From JABAAW01 sp965216605 (GTDB lineage: Bacteria; Pseudomonadota; Alphaproteobacteria; JABAAW01), in NCBI GenBank assembly GCA_965216605.1, contig CBDCGG010000002.1, forward strand, positions 620,001-684,000: a stretch of DNA of 64,000 nucleotides. The letters are read 5' to 3'. Positions within the stretch are counted from its first letter, which is position 1, and every line of letters begins with the position of its first letter. This document shows, in pieces, positions 1-9,185 of this stretch. Under the pieces are notes generated by a model. The model was not told where the DNA came from. It saw only the letters and a list, made by a program, of their open reading frames with translations, and made no database searches. A program made the position numbers and the translations under genes.

Positions 1-1179
1 GGACGCGACACGAAGCCGCGCGCAGCGATTAAGGAGCTGCCACGCTTTTTGGCGGAATGCGAAAAGATAGGATTGGGTGAAAATGTGTTGGCGAGCGTCG
101 TCGGTCGCTACTACGCCATGGATAGGGATAAGCGGTGGGAGCGGACAGAGATTGCCTTTCGTGCCATGGCTTTAGGAAAAGGCGAGCGAATTGAGGCGGG
201 TGTAAAAATAGCGCAAGCTTTGGCAAAGTGTTACGAAAGAGGTGAGGAAGATGAGTTTGTGAAACCGATGGTTTTTTTTGATGATTTCTGGGAGATACAA
301 CCTCGGTTTGACGCGATATTTTTTACAAATTTTCGCGATGATAGGATTCGTCAGCTGGTAGCGGCTTGTACAGCGAAGGAGTGGCAATTCTTTTCTAGGA
401 TAGATGAGAGCGAGGGAGCAGTTTTGGGAATGAAATTTTACAAGTCAATGTATGCTGCTGGGTCGATGACACCTTACAGCGAGGAGATGCCTCTACATGT
501 AGCTTTCCCTAAGGAACCGCTACGGGACACCTTGGGCGAGTGTGTCGCGCAAGCAGGGTTAGAACAGCTGCGCATCGCTGAGAGTGAGAAATATCCCCAT
601 GTAACTTACTTCTTTAATGGCGGGCGTAAGGAAAAGTTTAAAGGTGAAGAACGGCGTTTTGTGCCTTCTCCAAAAGATGTAGCGACTTACGACCAAGAGC
701 CTGAAATGTCGGCGCGTCGGATATTGAAACGAATGAAGACGATTTTTTCTTTAAATTCTTTGAAAAAAAAATCTTCTTTGCTTGTCGTGAATTTTGCCAA
801 CCCCGATATGGTCGGACATACAGGCAAACTTCCAGAGGCAGTCGAAGCTATAGAAGAGACTGACCTTCGCTTAGGAGAACTTGTCGCCATGGTAGAAAAT
901 TCTCCCAAAAAAGCAGGATTGATGGTTTTTGCCGACCACGGCAACGCCGAGCAAATGATCGATGAAAACGGCGAGTCTCATACTTCGCATACGACAAATC
1001 CCGTCCCTCTTGTGATAACGGGTTCTCCTTCGGCGAATCTCACCAAAGACTTCTTTAAACTTTCCAATGGCAACCTCACGGATATTGCCCCCACCGCCCT
1101 CTACCTGCTTGGGTTAGAAAAACCCAAAGTGATGACCGGACGCTCGCTCTTGACAAAAAAAACGACTCCCAAGAAATGA
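1..1179 (+). CDS. gpmI: 2,3-bisphosphoglycerate-independent phosphoglycerate mutase (5' end outside window)
   Basis: Glycolytic/gluconeogenic enzyme interconverting 3- and 2-phosphoglycerate in the cytosol with two Mn ions. The reading frame is open from base 1 (GRDT...), so the start lies upstream; 392 residues are visible against about 510 for the family, so roughly the first 120, including the phosphoserine region, are missing. Visible family motifs are GRYYAMDRDKRWER, NFRDDRIRQL, NPDMVGHTG followed by EAIEETD, the metal-binding FADHGNAEQM, and SHTSHTTNPVPLV near the C-terminus. A TTG at 49 is internal and is not the start. envC follows after 10 bases, inside a 13-bp duplication that carries this gene's stop, so the two are probably co-transcribed. 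This order is usual in Alphaproteobacteria. Confidence 0.95.
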   Translation, partial: GRDTKPRAAIKELPRFLAECEKIGLGENVLASVVGRYYAMDRDKRWERTEIAFRAMALGKGERIEAGVKIAQALAKCYERGEEDEFVKPMVFFDDFWEIQPRFDAIFFTNFRDDRIRQLVAACTAKEWQFFSRIDESEGAVLGMKFYKSMYAAGSMTPYSEEMPLHVAFPKEPLRDTLGECVAQAGLEQLRIAESEKYPHVTYFFNGGRKEKFKGEERRFVPSPKDVATYDQEPEMSARRILKRMKTIFSLNSLKKKSSLLVVNFANPDMVGHTGKLPEAVEAIEETDLRLGELVAMVENSPKKAGLMVFADHGNAEQMIDENGESHTSHTTNPVPLVITGSPSANLTKDFFKLSNGNLTDIAPTALYLLGLEKPKVMTGRSLLTKKTTPKK

Positions 1180-1189
1180 TGCCCAAGAA

Positions 1190-2401
1190 ATGATTTTTAC
1201 CCGCCTCCCGTCGTACCTCTTAATAGTCGCCTGCCTGCTAGCATTTTCTCTGGCAGCCTCCTCTTCCCTCGCCCAAGCACAGCAACAACAAGCACAGCAA
1301 GCCGACACGCGCCTCACAAACTTAGAGCAGCCCGTGCGAGAGAATCCTCGTGCGCGTGCGTTGCGCGACGAATCGCTAGTATTAGCAAAGCGCGTGCGAG
1401 AGTTAGAGCGACTCATCGTGCGCTTGGACGAACACCTAACACGCCTCGCCAAGCGCGAGAAAGAAGAGCGCGCTCGTTTGCTTCAGCATTACGATCGTTT
1501 AGCGCAAGTGTTGCAAACGCTGTTGTTTTTGGAACGCTCGCCCGAATGGGGATTGTTTCTCCATCCGAACGACGCGCTCGCCGCCCATCGCGGACAAAGG
1601 CTAGTCGCCCACCTCGCGCCGCACAGCGCACGCACGGCGAGGCTTTTAGAGCGCGACCTCAGACGCATCGGCGCGTTGCAACGCGAGATCGATCGCAAGA
1701 AAGAACAACTGAGCGCGCACCTAGAAGATGTCGCCGCCCATCGCCAACGCATCGCCCGCCTATCCGCGCACAAACGCCGTCTGCTACCGCTCACCGCCAA
1801 AGAGCGAACAGCCTTGAAAACACGCGCGCAAAGCCTCGCCGAAGAGGCAAGATCGGTGCAAGCGCTCGTCGCCCGACTTGAGGTAGCAAGGCTCAACCCC
1901 TCAGGCAGCGCGCCACGCACCTTGCGTGTCTTTCCTGCCTCGGCGAAAAACGCAGGCAAACTCGGAAGAAATCCCCAAAATAAACTTGACAGACTTAAAG
2001 ACAGACGCGTGCAAGTCGTCTCGCCCGCAGAAGGCGCGTGGTTGCAACGCTACGGCAGTTCCGACGGACACGGACAAACGCTCAGCGGCATCGTCATCGA
2101 AACCGAACCCGCCACAACCGTCCTCGCCGCCTTCGACGGGCGCGTCGTTTTCGCCGAAGTCTTTCGCGACCAAGGCAAGCTGCTGATCGTCGAACACAAG
2201 GGCGGATACCACACGGTGACCGCCAACCTCTCGGCACTCTTCGTCTCGCTGGGACAATGGGTGCTGGCAGGAGAGCCCGTCGGACGCATGGGCGCACAAA
2301 AAGGTAGGCTCTACTTTGAAGTGCGACAAAAAGGCAAGCCGCGCGATCCGCGACGATGGCTCAGAGAAACGCCGCGTCGCAGAGCCTTTCTGCAACAATA
2401 A
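1190..2401 (+). CDS. envC: EnvC-like murein hydrolase activator (degenerate M23/LytM domain)
   Basis: Periplasmic coiled-coil protein expected to activate cell-wall amidases at the division septum. An N-terminal hydrophobic signal (about residues 7-28, ending SLAQAQ) is followed by a long charged, Arg/Lys/Glu-rich coiled coil (about 40-230) and a C-terminal LytM domain (about 285-395). The zinc ligands of active M23 peptidases are absent: the usual HxxxD segment reads GIVIETEPATT, the HxH site reads TANLS, and the last His is Tyr in LYFEVR. That is the known signature of an activator rather than an enzyme. The length of 403 residues is typical. It sits between gpmI and ctpA. The start ATG lies in the second copy of a short direct repeat and has no strong ribosome-binding site, which fits translational coupling to gpmI. 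Confidence 0.9.
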   Translation: MIFTRLPSYLLIVACLLAFSLAASSSLAQAQQQQAQQADTRLTNLEQPVRENPRARALRDESLVLAKRVRELERLIVRLDEHLTRLAKREKEERARLLQHYDRLAQVLQTLLFLERSPEWGLFLHPNDALAAHRGQRLVAHLAPHSARTARLLERDLRRIGALQREIDRKKEQLSAHLEDVAAHRQRIARLSAHKRRLLPLTAKERTALKTRAQSLAEEARSVQALVARLEVARLNPSGSAPRTLRVFPASAKNAGKLGRNPQNKLDRLKDRRVQVVSPAEGAWLQRYGSSDGHGQTLSGIVIETEPATTVLAAFDGRVVFAEVFRDQGKLLIVEHKGGYHTVTANLSALFVSLGQWVLAGEPVGRMGAQKGRLYFEVRQKGKPRDPRRWLRETPRRRAFLQQ

Positions 2402-2522
2402 AGAAAAACGCACGCATAAATCTTTTGTGCTACGCTGATTCCCAGAGATAAATCCAGAGACAAACCTAAGTCAAACGACAAGCCACAAAGCAAGTTTAGC
2501 GGCAAAATCAGAGGTAATTTTA

Positions 2523-3842
2523 GTGTTACGAATTGTGAAAGCGTTGTTGCAAAAGCTGCCGACATTCCTGTTGGGAGCGGTGGTAGCGGTTGCGGTTGTG
2601 CTGTATTTTTCGGCGCAACGAATCGGTTCGGGCTCAGCCGCCCAACGGGTCTCGTCGGATACCTACGCGCTGCTGGATGCCTTCGGCGAAGTTTTTCATC
2701 GCGTGCGCCGCGACTATGTGCGCGAGGTAGATGACGAAGAGCTGATCGAAGCGGCGATCGAAGGCATGGTGTCGTCGCTCGATCCGCACTCTGCCTACCT
2801 GAATCCGCGCCGTTACCGCGATCTGCAAATCAACACGCACGGCGAATTCGGAGGGCTGGGCATCGAGGTGACCCTCGACGAGAAATCGGGTGCGGTAAAG
2901 GTGATCTCGCCCCTCGACGACACGCCCGCGATGCAAGCCGGCATCCAAAGCGGCGATCTGATCGTGCGCATCGACGATACTGTCGTGCGCGGCATGACCC
3001 TCGACAAAGCCGTCGACATCCTGCGCGGTCCCGTCGGGAAGGAAGTGACCCTGACGATCAAACGCGGCGATGCCGAGCCCTTCGAAGTGAAGGTCGTACG
3101 CAAACTCATCAAACTGCGCGTCGTGCGCGCGCGTCTGGAGGGCGACCAAAGCGAGGGAGTAGTAGGCTATGTGCGCCTGGCGGGCTTCAGCGAAAAGGTC
3201 GCCAAAACGATGAAGCGCGAGATCAACAAGCTGAAGAAAGAGACGACATCGCCCATCGTCGGCTACGTGTTGGACTTGCGCAACAACCCAGGCGGCTTGT
3301 TAGATCAGGCGATCGCCGTGAGCGACCTCTTCCTCAGCGGTGGCGAAATCGTCTCCGTGCGCGGCAGAGGAGGCAGAAACCACCAACGCTTCCAAGCCTC
3401 CAAAGAAGATATCGCCGAGGGCAAACCCATCATCGTTCTTATTAATGGTGCCTCCGCCTCGGCGTCCGAGATCGTCGCGGGTGCTTTGAAAGATCATCGT
3501 CGTGCCAAGCTGCTCGGCGAGAAATCCTTCGGCAAGGGATCGGTGCAAACCCTTATCCCCCTCAAAAACCGCCGCGACGCCGCGCTCAAGCTTACCGTCC
3601 AGCACTACTACACGCCGAGCGGGACGCTGATCCATAAAAAAGGAATCGACCCCGACATCCTCGTCTTGCCTAACGGAAAGGAAGGCGATGTTGAGGACGA
3701 AAATAAAGACGAAGACAAAGACGAAGACAAAGGCGAAGACAAAACCTCGCAAGAGGACAAGGACAAGGAGGCGGAGGACGCGCAACTGCAGCGCGCCCTA
3801 GAGGTCGTGCGCAAAGAGGCGCGTAGCACGGCTATAAAATAA
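2523..3842 (+). CDS. ctpA: C-terminal processing serine protease (S41 family, CtpA/Prc)
   Basis: Membrane-anchored periplasmic protease that trims the C-termini of envelope proteins. A GTG start gives one N-terminal membrane segment (about residues 12-30), a PDZ domain (about 110-190, GLGIEVTLDEKSG to VTLTIKRG) and an S41 protease core. The Ser-Lys dyad is visible: Ser313 in NGASASASEI and Lys338 in KSFGKGSVQT, 25 residues apart as in E. coli Prc. The C-terminal tail is a hydrophilic Asp/Glu/Lys repeat (DEDK units, about 3690-3750) that looks like slippage expansion and is not part of the fold. The neighbours envC and the deacetylase-like gene place it in a cell-envelope cluster standard for Alphaproteobacteria. 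Confidence 0.94.
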   Translation: MLRIVKALLQKLPTFLLGAVVAVAVVLYFSAQRIGSGSAAQRVSSDTYALLDAFGEVFHRVRRDYVREVDDEELIEAAIEGMVSSLDPHSAYLNPRRYRDLQINTHGEFGGLGIEVTLDEKSGAVKVISPLDDTPAMQAGIQSGDLIVRIDDTVVRGMTLDKAVDILRGPVGKEVTLTIKRGDAEPFEVKVVRKLIKLRVVRARLEGDQSEGVVGYVRLAGFSEKVAKTMKREINKLKKETTSPIVGYVLDLRNNPGGLLDQAIAVSDLFLSGGEIVSVRGRGGRNHQRFQASKEDIAEGKPIIVLINGASASASEIVAGALKDHRRAKLLGEKSFGKGSVQTLIPLKNRRDAALKLTVQHYYTPSGTLIHKKGIDPDILVLPNGKEGDVEDENKDEDKDEDKGEDKTSQEDKDKEAEDAQLQRALEVVRKEARSTAIK

Positions 3843-3911
3843 CGCCTCGACAACCCCGACAGAGGCGCAAAAAGTGCACGAAGCTTTTCAAGAAGCTTTT
3901 ACAGAGGCTTT

Positions 3912-5081
3912 ATGACAAGCAATAACGCTCCCTTCGTCGCCCCTCCCCCGCAAGGCAATTCGCAAGGTAATTCTCAAGGCAACCCTCAAGCGTCTGAGGG
4001 GTCCGAGCCGTCGGATGTTGCTTTGGATGCCTCGTTGCCTGAAATCAAGATCCGCCATGCTCAAGGCGGGATGTGGCATCGACTCTATGTTTGGACATGG
4101 ATCGCTACGCTGAGCGTCATAGGATTCATGCTGCTGGGGCTCAAGACGATGTCGTTGCACAGCTACAGCGGCGATTTGTCGGACAGAGAGCAAGTGTCGC
4201 TCCATGTCGATCGTCTGCTCGCCATCTTGCGCGGACAGGTTGTGCCGACGACGGAAGGCGAGGCGGTCGTGTCGATGATTCCCGCGCTGTTGGAAAGCAC
4301 CCAACTCTACGGCATGCTGCCCGTGCGATCTGCCGACGGCAACAGCGCGTGGCGCGCCTATCGTGCGCGCATTCCGCTCACGCCCGGTAGGGGCAAGGTT
4401 GTTGTCATCGTCGCGGACTTGGGACTAGACGATCTCGCCACCGAGCGAGCCATCGATTTGCCGCCCGCCGTGACCTTGGAGTTTTCTCCATACGGACGCG
4501 CGCTCACGCGCTGGGCCTTGTTCGCACGCGAGAAGGGACACGAGCTGTTGCTATCCCTGCCGTTGGAGGGCTTGCCGCAAAGCGGCTTTGACGCAGGAGA
4601 TCTCATGCTAACTACAGAGCAAGGCGCACCGGAGACCTTGCATCGTTTGAAAAGCGTGCTGGGACGCATGACAGGCTATGTCGGCGTTTCTGCTGGAAAT
4701 CCCTCGAACTTTTTCGCCAACGCCGATGCATCGCGTCTTGTCTTGCGCGATCTCTCGACGCGCGGACTGCTGTTCCTCGCCGCATCTTCGCCGACGCGCC
4801 AAGCCCTCGCCGATGCGCGTTCCTTGCGCATGCCCGCAGCCCGTCTCGACACAGCTTTCTCAGAGGCACAGACACGAGAGCAGATCGACGAACGCCTGCG
4901 CGAGCTGACGAAGCGTCTGCGTCGCCAACGCACGGCTGTGATCGTACGCTTTGCTCCCTTGCCGACAACCCTAGATGCCTTGAGCGCGTGGCTCGCGGCG
5001 TTGGACGATTCGCGTTCCTATCAGGTGATACCGCTCAGCGCCGCCTTTGCGCCAAGCTCAAGACGACAGAGGAGCTTCTAG
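3912..5081 (+). CDS. divergent polysaccharide deacetylase family protein
   Basis: Probable membrane-anchored periplasmic protein of the divergent polysaccharide deacetylase family (Pfam PF04748), often adjacent to ctpA. A hydrophilic Gln/Asn-rich N-terminus with three GNSQ-type repeats (about 3950-3990) precedes one transmembrane segment (about residues 62-82, VWTWIATLSVIGFMLLGL). The domain covers about 155-380: VVVIVADLGLDD, then the LEFSPYGR, LLLSLPLEG and GYVGVSAGNPSNF segments. The canonical metal-binding first Asp-Asp reads ADLGLDD, so part of the deacetylase signature is retained; catalytic activity is not proven for this family. rppH begins one base after this gene's stop. Confidence 0.85.
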   Translation: MTSNNAPFVAPPPQGNSQGNSQGNPQASEGSEPSDVALDASLPEIKIRHAQGGMWHRLYVWTWIATLSVIGFMLLGLKTMSLHSYSGDLSDREQVSLHVDRLLAILRGQVVPTTEGEAVVSMIPALLESTQLYGMLPVRSADGNSAWRAYRARIPLTPGRGKVVVIVADLGLDDLATERAIDLPPAVTLEFSPYGRALTRWALFAREKGHELLLSLPLEGLPQSGFDAGDLMLTTEQGAPETLHRLKSVLGRMTGYVGVSAGNPSNFFANADASRLVLRDLSTRGLLFLAASSPTRQALADARSLRMPAARLDTAFSEAQTREQIDERLRELTKRLRRQRTAVIVRFAPLPTTLDALSAWLAALDDSRSYQVIPLSAAFAPSSRRQRSF

Positions 5082-5082
5082 C

Positions 5083-5601
5083 GTGAGCCCTGATACGCAG
5101 AAGACACAGAGCATGCAAGACGAGAAGCGGTATCGTCCTTGCGTCGGCTTGATGCTTTTGAATACGCGCGACGAGGTTTTCGTCGGTCGTAGAATCGATC
5201 ATCCTTCGAATTACTGGCAAATGCCGCAGGGCGGAATCGAGCAAGGGGAAGAGCCCTTGCAAGCGGCATGGCGCGAGATGGGCGAAGAGATCGGTAGCCG
5301 CAACGCTAGCCTGCTCGCCGAACACGCCGAGTGGTTATGCTACGATTTGCCGCGAGAGCTTAGCGCAACGCTGTGGGACGGACGCTACTGCGGACAGCGA
5401 CAACGCTGGTTTCTCTTTCGATTCTTGGGCGCGGACGAGGAACTTTCGGTTGCAACGCAACAGCCCGAATTTTCTCAATGGCGATGGCTTGCTTTGGAAT
5501 CACTTGCAGACACGATCGTGCCCTTCAAGCGGGAGGTTTATTCGAGTGTCGTGTCCTTTGCGCGCAAGGTTCTTGCCCAAAAAAATGATGTAACCCAATG
5601 A
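5083..5601 (+). CDS. rppH: RNA pyrophosphohydrolase RppH (Nudix hydrolase)
   Basis: Nudix hydrolase that removes pyrophosphate from 5' triphosphates of mRNA and so triggers decay. The Nudix box is complete at about residues 50-71 (GGIEQGEEPLQAAWREMGEE), followed by the RppH-type W..YDLP and GQRQRWFLFRF segments. GTG at 5083 is chosen as the start because AGAGGAG lies 8 bases upstream (5068-5074) and it begins one base after the preceding stop. A TTG at 5047 would overlap the upstream gene by 35 bases, and ATG at 5113 lacks a ribosome-binding site. The protein is 172 residues, normal for alphaproteobacterial RppH. Confidence 0.93.
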   Translation: MSPDTQKTQSMQDEKRYRPCVGLMLLNTRDEVFVGRRIDHPSNYWQMPQGGIEQGEEPLQAAWREMGEEIGSRNASLLAEHAEWLCYDLPRELSATLWDGRYCGQRQRWFLFRFLGADEELSVATQQPEFSQWRWLALESLADTIVPFKREVYSSVVSFARKVLAQKNDVTQ

Positions 5602-5626
5602 TATAACCAAAGGATTTAACGAAGCG

Positions 5627-7720
5627 ATGCGAGGAGAAACAACACTGGATTTAGACGCACCGCTCGGCAAGCCGCGCGACCGTGGCGGCAGGGCGGACTA
5701 CGCCTTAGTTTCCGACTATGTTCCCTCAGGCGACCAGCCCGCGGCGATCAAGGCGCTCACCGAAGGTTTGCGCGCGGGACGGCGCGACCAAGTTCTGTTG
5801 GGTGTTACGGGGTCGGGCAAAACCTTCACGATGGCGCAGGTGATCCTCGCCGTTGGACGCTCGGCGTTGGTCTTGGCACCGAACAAGACGCTGGCAGCTC
5901 AGCTCTACGGCGAGATGAAAGGATTTTTTCCAGACAACGCGGTCGAGTATTTCGTCTCCTACTACGACTACTACCAGCCTGAAGCCTATGTGCCGCGCTC
6001 GGACACCTACATAGAAAAGGAAGCCACCATCAACGAGCAGATCGATCGCATGCGACATTCGGCGACGCGCGCGCTGTTGGAGCGCAAGGATACGATCATC
6101 GTTGCCTCTGTTTCGTGCATCTACGGCTTGGGCGCGGTGGAGACCTACGCGCGGCTCGTCGTCGATCTTGTGGCGGGCGAGGCGTTCGAACAACGCCGCC
6201 TTTTGAAAGAGTTAGTTGCCCTGCAATATAAGCGCAACGACCATGCCTTTGCGCGCGGGACCTTTCGTGTGCGTGGCGAGCGTATCGATATTTTTCCCAG
6301 CCATTTGGAGGATTGTGCGTGGCGCGTCTGCTTTTTTGGCGACGAGGTCGAGCGTATCGATTCCTTCGATCCTCTGACAGGCACGCTTATTGAGAAGCTG
6401 GAGAAGATTCGCGTCTATGCAAACTCGCACTATGTCACGCCGCGTCCGACGCTGCGCCGTGCTATCGAGCGGATTCGCTCTGAGCTCAAACAAAGGCTTG
6501 CCAGCCTGAAGCAGGAAGGAAAATTGCTGGAGGCGCAACGTTTGGAGCAACGCACGCGCTTCGATTTGGAAATGTTGGAGACGACGGGAATGTGTCAAGG
6601 CATCGAGAACTACTCGCGCCACCTGACGGGACGCGCGCAGGGCGAACCCCCGCCGACGCTGTTCGAATACTTGCCTGAAGACGCGCTGCTGGTCGTAGAC
6701 GAGAGTCATGTCACCGTGCCGCAGCTTGGCGGCATGTATCGGGGTGATTTCAGCCGCAAGTCTACGCTCAGCGAACACGGCTTTCGCCTGCCTTCCTGCC
6801 TCGACAATCGACCTTTGAAGTTTGAGGAGTGGGAGAGCATGCGTCCTCAGACGTTATTCCTATCGGCTACGCCGGGCGACTGGGAGCAGGAGCGTTCGCA
6901 AGGCTTTATCGTCGAGCAGATCGTGCGACCGACGGGGTTGATCGACCCCCCTTGCTCGGTGCGCCCGACCGAACATCAAATAGACGACTTGATCGCCGAA
7001 TGCCGCACCTGTGCCGAGCGAGATCAACGTGTTCTCGTCACTACCTTGACGAAACGCATGGCAGAAGATTTGAGCGAATACCTGTCGGAAGCAGGCTTGC
7101 GCGTGCGCTATCTGCACTCGGACATCGACACTTTGGAGCGCATCGCCATTCTCATGGACTTGCGCCGTGGTGTCTTCGACATTCTGATCGGTATCAACCT
7201 GCTACGCGAGGGCTTGGATATTCCCGAATGCGCGTTGGTCGCTATTTTGGACGCAGACAAGGAGGGATTTCTACGCTCGAAACGCTCGCTCGTGCAAACG
7301 ATCGGGCGCGCAGCGCGGCATCTTGAAGGGAGAGTCATCCTTTACGCCGACAAGCGCACCGAGGCGATGGACTACGCGCTGAAAGAGACCGATCGTCGCC
7401 GTCTCAAACAGACAGCTTACAACAAAAAGCATGGCATCACGCCTCAGGGCGTGAGCAAGTCGATCTCTGACATCATCGAAGCGAGCGACGCGAAGGAGGC
7501 GAAGGATCGCGATCGTTTGCGCGACCCCCTGGCATTACCTGAAGAAGCGCGCGATATTGCCTTGGGAGAGTACTTGGCGATGTTGGAACAGCGTATGAAG
7601 GCGCATGCGACGGACATGGCTTTCGAGCGTGCCGTGCTTTTTCGTGATGAGATCCGTAAGTTGGAGGCAGGTGATTTGTCGCATCCTTGTCCGTTTTTGA
7701 CTTGGACAAAACTTTGTTAG
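5627..7720 (+). CDS. uvrB: excinuclease ABC subunit B
   Basis: Damage-verifying helicase-like subunit of UvrABC nucleotide excision repair. Walker A GVTGSGKT is at residues 59-66; the beta-hairpin region follows (YYDYYQPEAYVPRSDTYIEK), then the DEAD-like LLVVDESH, motif V/VI (INLLREGLDIPE, QTIGRAARH) and a C-terminal UVR motif (FERAVLFRDEIRKLE) that contacts UvrA/UvrC. The 697 residues are slightly longer than E. coli UvrB; the extra is an N-terminal extension and a short tail. It starts 25 bases after rppH in the same direction, so it may be the last gene of this run. The 133-bp gap to the convergent gene shows no clear terminator. Confidence 0.97.
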   Translation: MRGETTLDLDAPLGKPRDRGGRADYALVSDYVPSGDQPAAIKALTEGLRAGRRDQVLLGVTGSGKTFTMAQVILAVGRSALVLAPNKTLAAQLYGEMKGFFPDNAVEYFVSYYDYYQPEAYVPRSDTYIEKEATINEQIDRMRHSATRALLERKDTIIVASVSCIYGLGAVETYARLVVDLVAGEAFEQRRLLKELVALQYKRNDHAFARGTFRVRGERIDIFPSHLEDCAWRVCFFGDEVERIDSFDPLTGTLIEKLEKIRVYANSHYVTPRPTLRRAIERIRSELKQRLASLKQEGKLLEAQRLEQRTRFDLEMLETTGMCQGIENYSRHLTGRAQGEPPPTLFEYLPEDALLVVDESHVTVPQLGGMYRGDFSRKSTLSEHGFRLPSCLDNRPLKFEEWESMRPQTLFLSATPGDWEQERSQGFIVEQIVRPTGLIDPPCSVRPTEHQIDDLIAECRTCAERDQRVLVTTLTKRMAEDLSEYLSEAGLRVRYLHSDIDTLERIAILMDLRRGVFDILIGINLLREGLDIPECALVAILDADKEGFLRSKRSLVQTIGRAARHLEGRVILYADKRTEAMDYALKETDRRRLKQTAYNKKHGITPQGVSKSISDIIEASDAKEAKDRDRLRDPLALPEEARDIALGEYLAMLEQRMKAHATDMAFERAVLFRDEIRKLEAGDLSHPCPFLTWTKLC

Positions 7721-7853
7721 CAGAGTGTTTGCCTTTGTTGAGCGCGAAGAAAGTGCGGGCGCGGGGGCGCAGAAGGGCGGCGTGAGGGGGTGATTTTCCT
7801 GAGCGTTTGCCTCGAGATTGTTTGCGCTTTTTGCAGAGGTAAACAAAGTCCTC

Positions 7854-8963
7854 TCATGCACAAATAGGCTTTCTCGTCATCCACCACAGCAAGCCCGCAA
7901 CAAGCGCCAACGCTGTCGCGATCAAGATAAGATCTTTGGCGAATCCGTCATCGCGCACCGCATACAAAGCCAAGCCTATAAGGCAAACATTGACGAAAGC
8001 CGTGGCGCGCACAATCTGTTTGTGACTGCGTCCCTGCGCAATGGCTTTCTTGTAGAAGTGCTTCTTGTGGGGTTGCCAAAATTTCTCTCGTCTGAGCATT
8101 CTTCCCAGCAAGGTGATGCCGGCATCGCAATAGCCGTAAAGAGGTAAGATGACGGCAGCCTCCCAGTAACCATAAGAACTTGTGAGCAGCAACAGGACGG
8201 CGAGAAAAAATCCGACAGGAATGCTACCTACATCACCGAGAAAAATCTTCGCGGGTTGCCAGTTGAGCAGAAGAAAGCCCGTCATAGTCGCTCCGAGCAC
8301 AAGGGCGGGAAATCCGATCTCCGCGTTGAAGCCAATGTCGAACATCGCAATCCCTACGGCGACCAACCCCAAGCAGACGGCGACGACCTGCACGCCGCAC
8401 ATGCCATCGCATCCGTCGAGGAAATTCATAAAGTTCGCGTAGGTGATGATAAAAAGTAGTGCGAAGATCTTGTCGATCGCATAGGGCGCGTATCCGAGCA
8501 GAACCTCGTTCGGAATAAGAGTCACGACAAAAGCTGCTGCAAAAAATTGTAGCGACAATCGATAGACGACCGACTTGGGCTTGAGGTCGTCGGTGAAAGA
8601 GCAAATACCCAAGAAAAAGAGAATGGCAAAAAAAGTGATAGACAGGGTGGTGCTGTCGGGGTCGGCGAATCGATACAGCACGATTCCTTCCAGTCCGGTC
8701 AAAAAGAAGAGGTTGAACAATTTTGCCCCGAACAAGGATCCGATCACCACAGCCACGACGACAAGCCCCGCCCCGTGAAGAATTCGTCCGCGGTGGTTGG
8801 AACTCGCGTTGCGAACAGCGTAACAGCCGTATCGTTCAAGCCATGGCATGGCAAGCAAGATGCCGCCGTAGGTAGCAGCTGCAAGAAAGACGAACGCGCC
8901 TAGCAAAAAACAGCCTTGAAAAAATTCGTAATGCAAAAAAGAAAAATTCATACGCCAATCCAT
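7854..8963 (-). CDS. polyprenyl-phosphate sugar-1-phosphate transferase (MraY/WecA/TagO family)
   Basis: Polytopic inner-membrane enzyme moving a sugar-1-phosphate (typically GlcNAc-1-P or relatives) from a UDP-sugar onto undecaprenyl phosphate, the first step of a surface glycan. Family motifs are present: FTDDLKPKS (Asp-Asp), NFLDGCDGM, FLGDVGSIPVGF, and the cytoplasmic HKKHFYKKAI loop, with about ten hydrophobic segments. Which sugar is used cannot be read from the sequence. The frame extends to a TTG at 9002, but ATG at 8963 (MDWRMNF) or 8951 (MNFSFLHYE) is likelier; none has a good ribosome-binding site. It is convergent with uvrB and divergent from the ABC importer. Confidence 0.85.
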   Translation of the reverse strand: MDWRMNFSFLHYEFFQGCFLLGAFVFLAAATYGGILLAMPWLERYGCYAVRNASSNHRGRILHGAGLVVVAVVIGSLFGAKLFNLFFLTGLEGIVLYRFADPDSTTLSITFFAILFFLGICSFTDDLKPKSVVYRLSLQFFAAAFVVTLIPNEVLLGYAPYAIDKIFALLFIITYANFMNFLDGCDGMCGVQVVAVCLGLVAVGIAMFDIGFNAEIGFPALVLGATMTGFLLLNWQPAKIFLGDVGSIPVGFFLAVLLLLTSSYGYWEAAVILPLYGYCDAGITLLGRMLRREKFWQPHKKHFYKKAIAQGRSHKQIVRATAFVNVCLIGLALYAVRDDGFAKDLILIATALALVAGLLWWMTRKPICA

Positions 8964-9185
8964 ACACCATGGCAACACAAGCGGGAGAAAAAAACAACGC
9001 AAGAAGGCGACAAGAAACGAGGCTGCTCGTCAATACGGGTTGCCCAATAGGGGTTGTATTAGCGTCGAGATTCGTGTTAGCTACTTGCTAGGACTCGATC
9101 GAAGTCTGGTCGCAAAGCTCTACAAGCAATTGGGCGGCGGCGCGATTTTTACAAAGAACCAAATCAAACTTCAAGGAGATTGTTC

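Noticed and set aside
1489..1959. Long antisense frames inside envC, ctpA, uvrB and argG
   Set aside because: They are Arg/Ala/Ser-rich shadows of GC-rich coding regions, overlap well-recognised genes completely and match no family.
9003..9185. Structured leader of the ABC importer (GCCCAAT/ATTGGGC pair about 85 bp apart)
   Set aside because: A single 7-bp complementarity at that distance is expected by chance, and no T-box or known riboswitch core was recognised.
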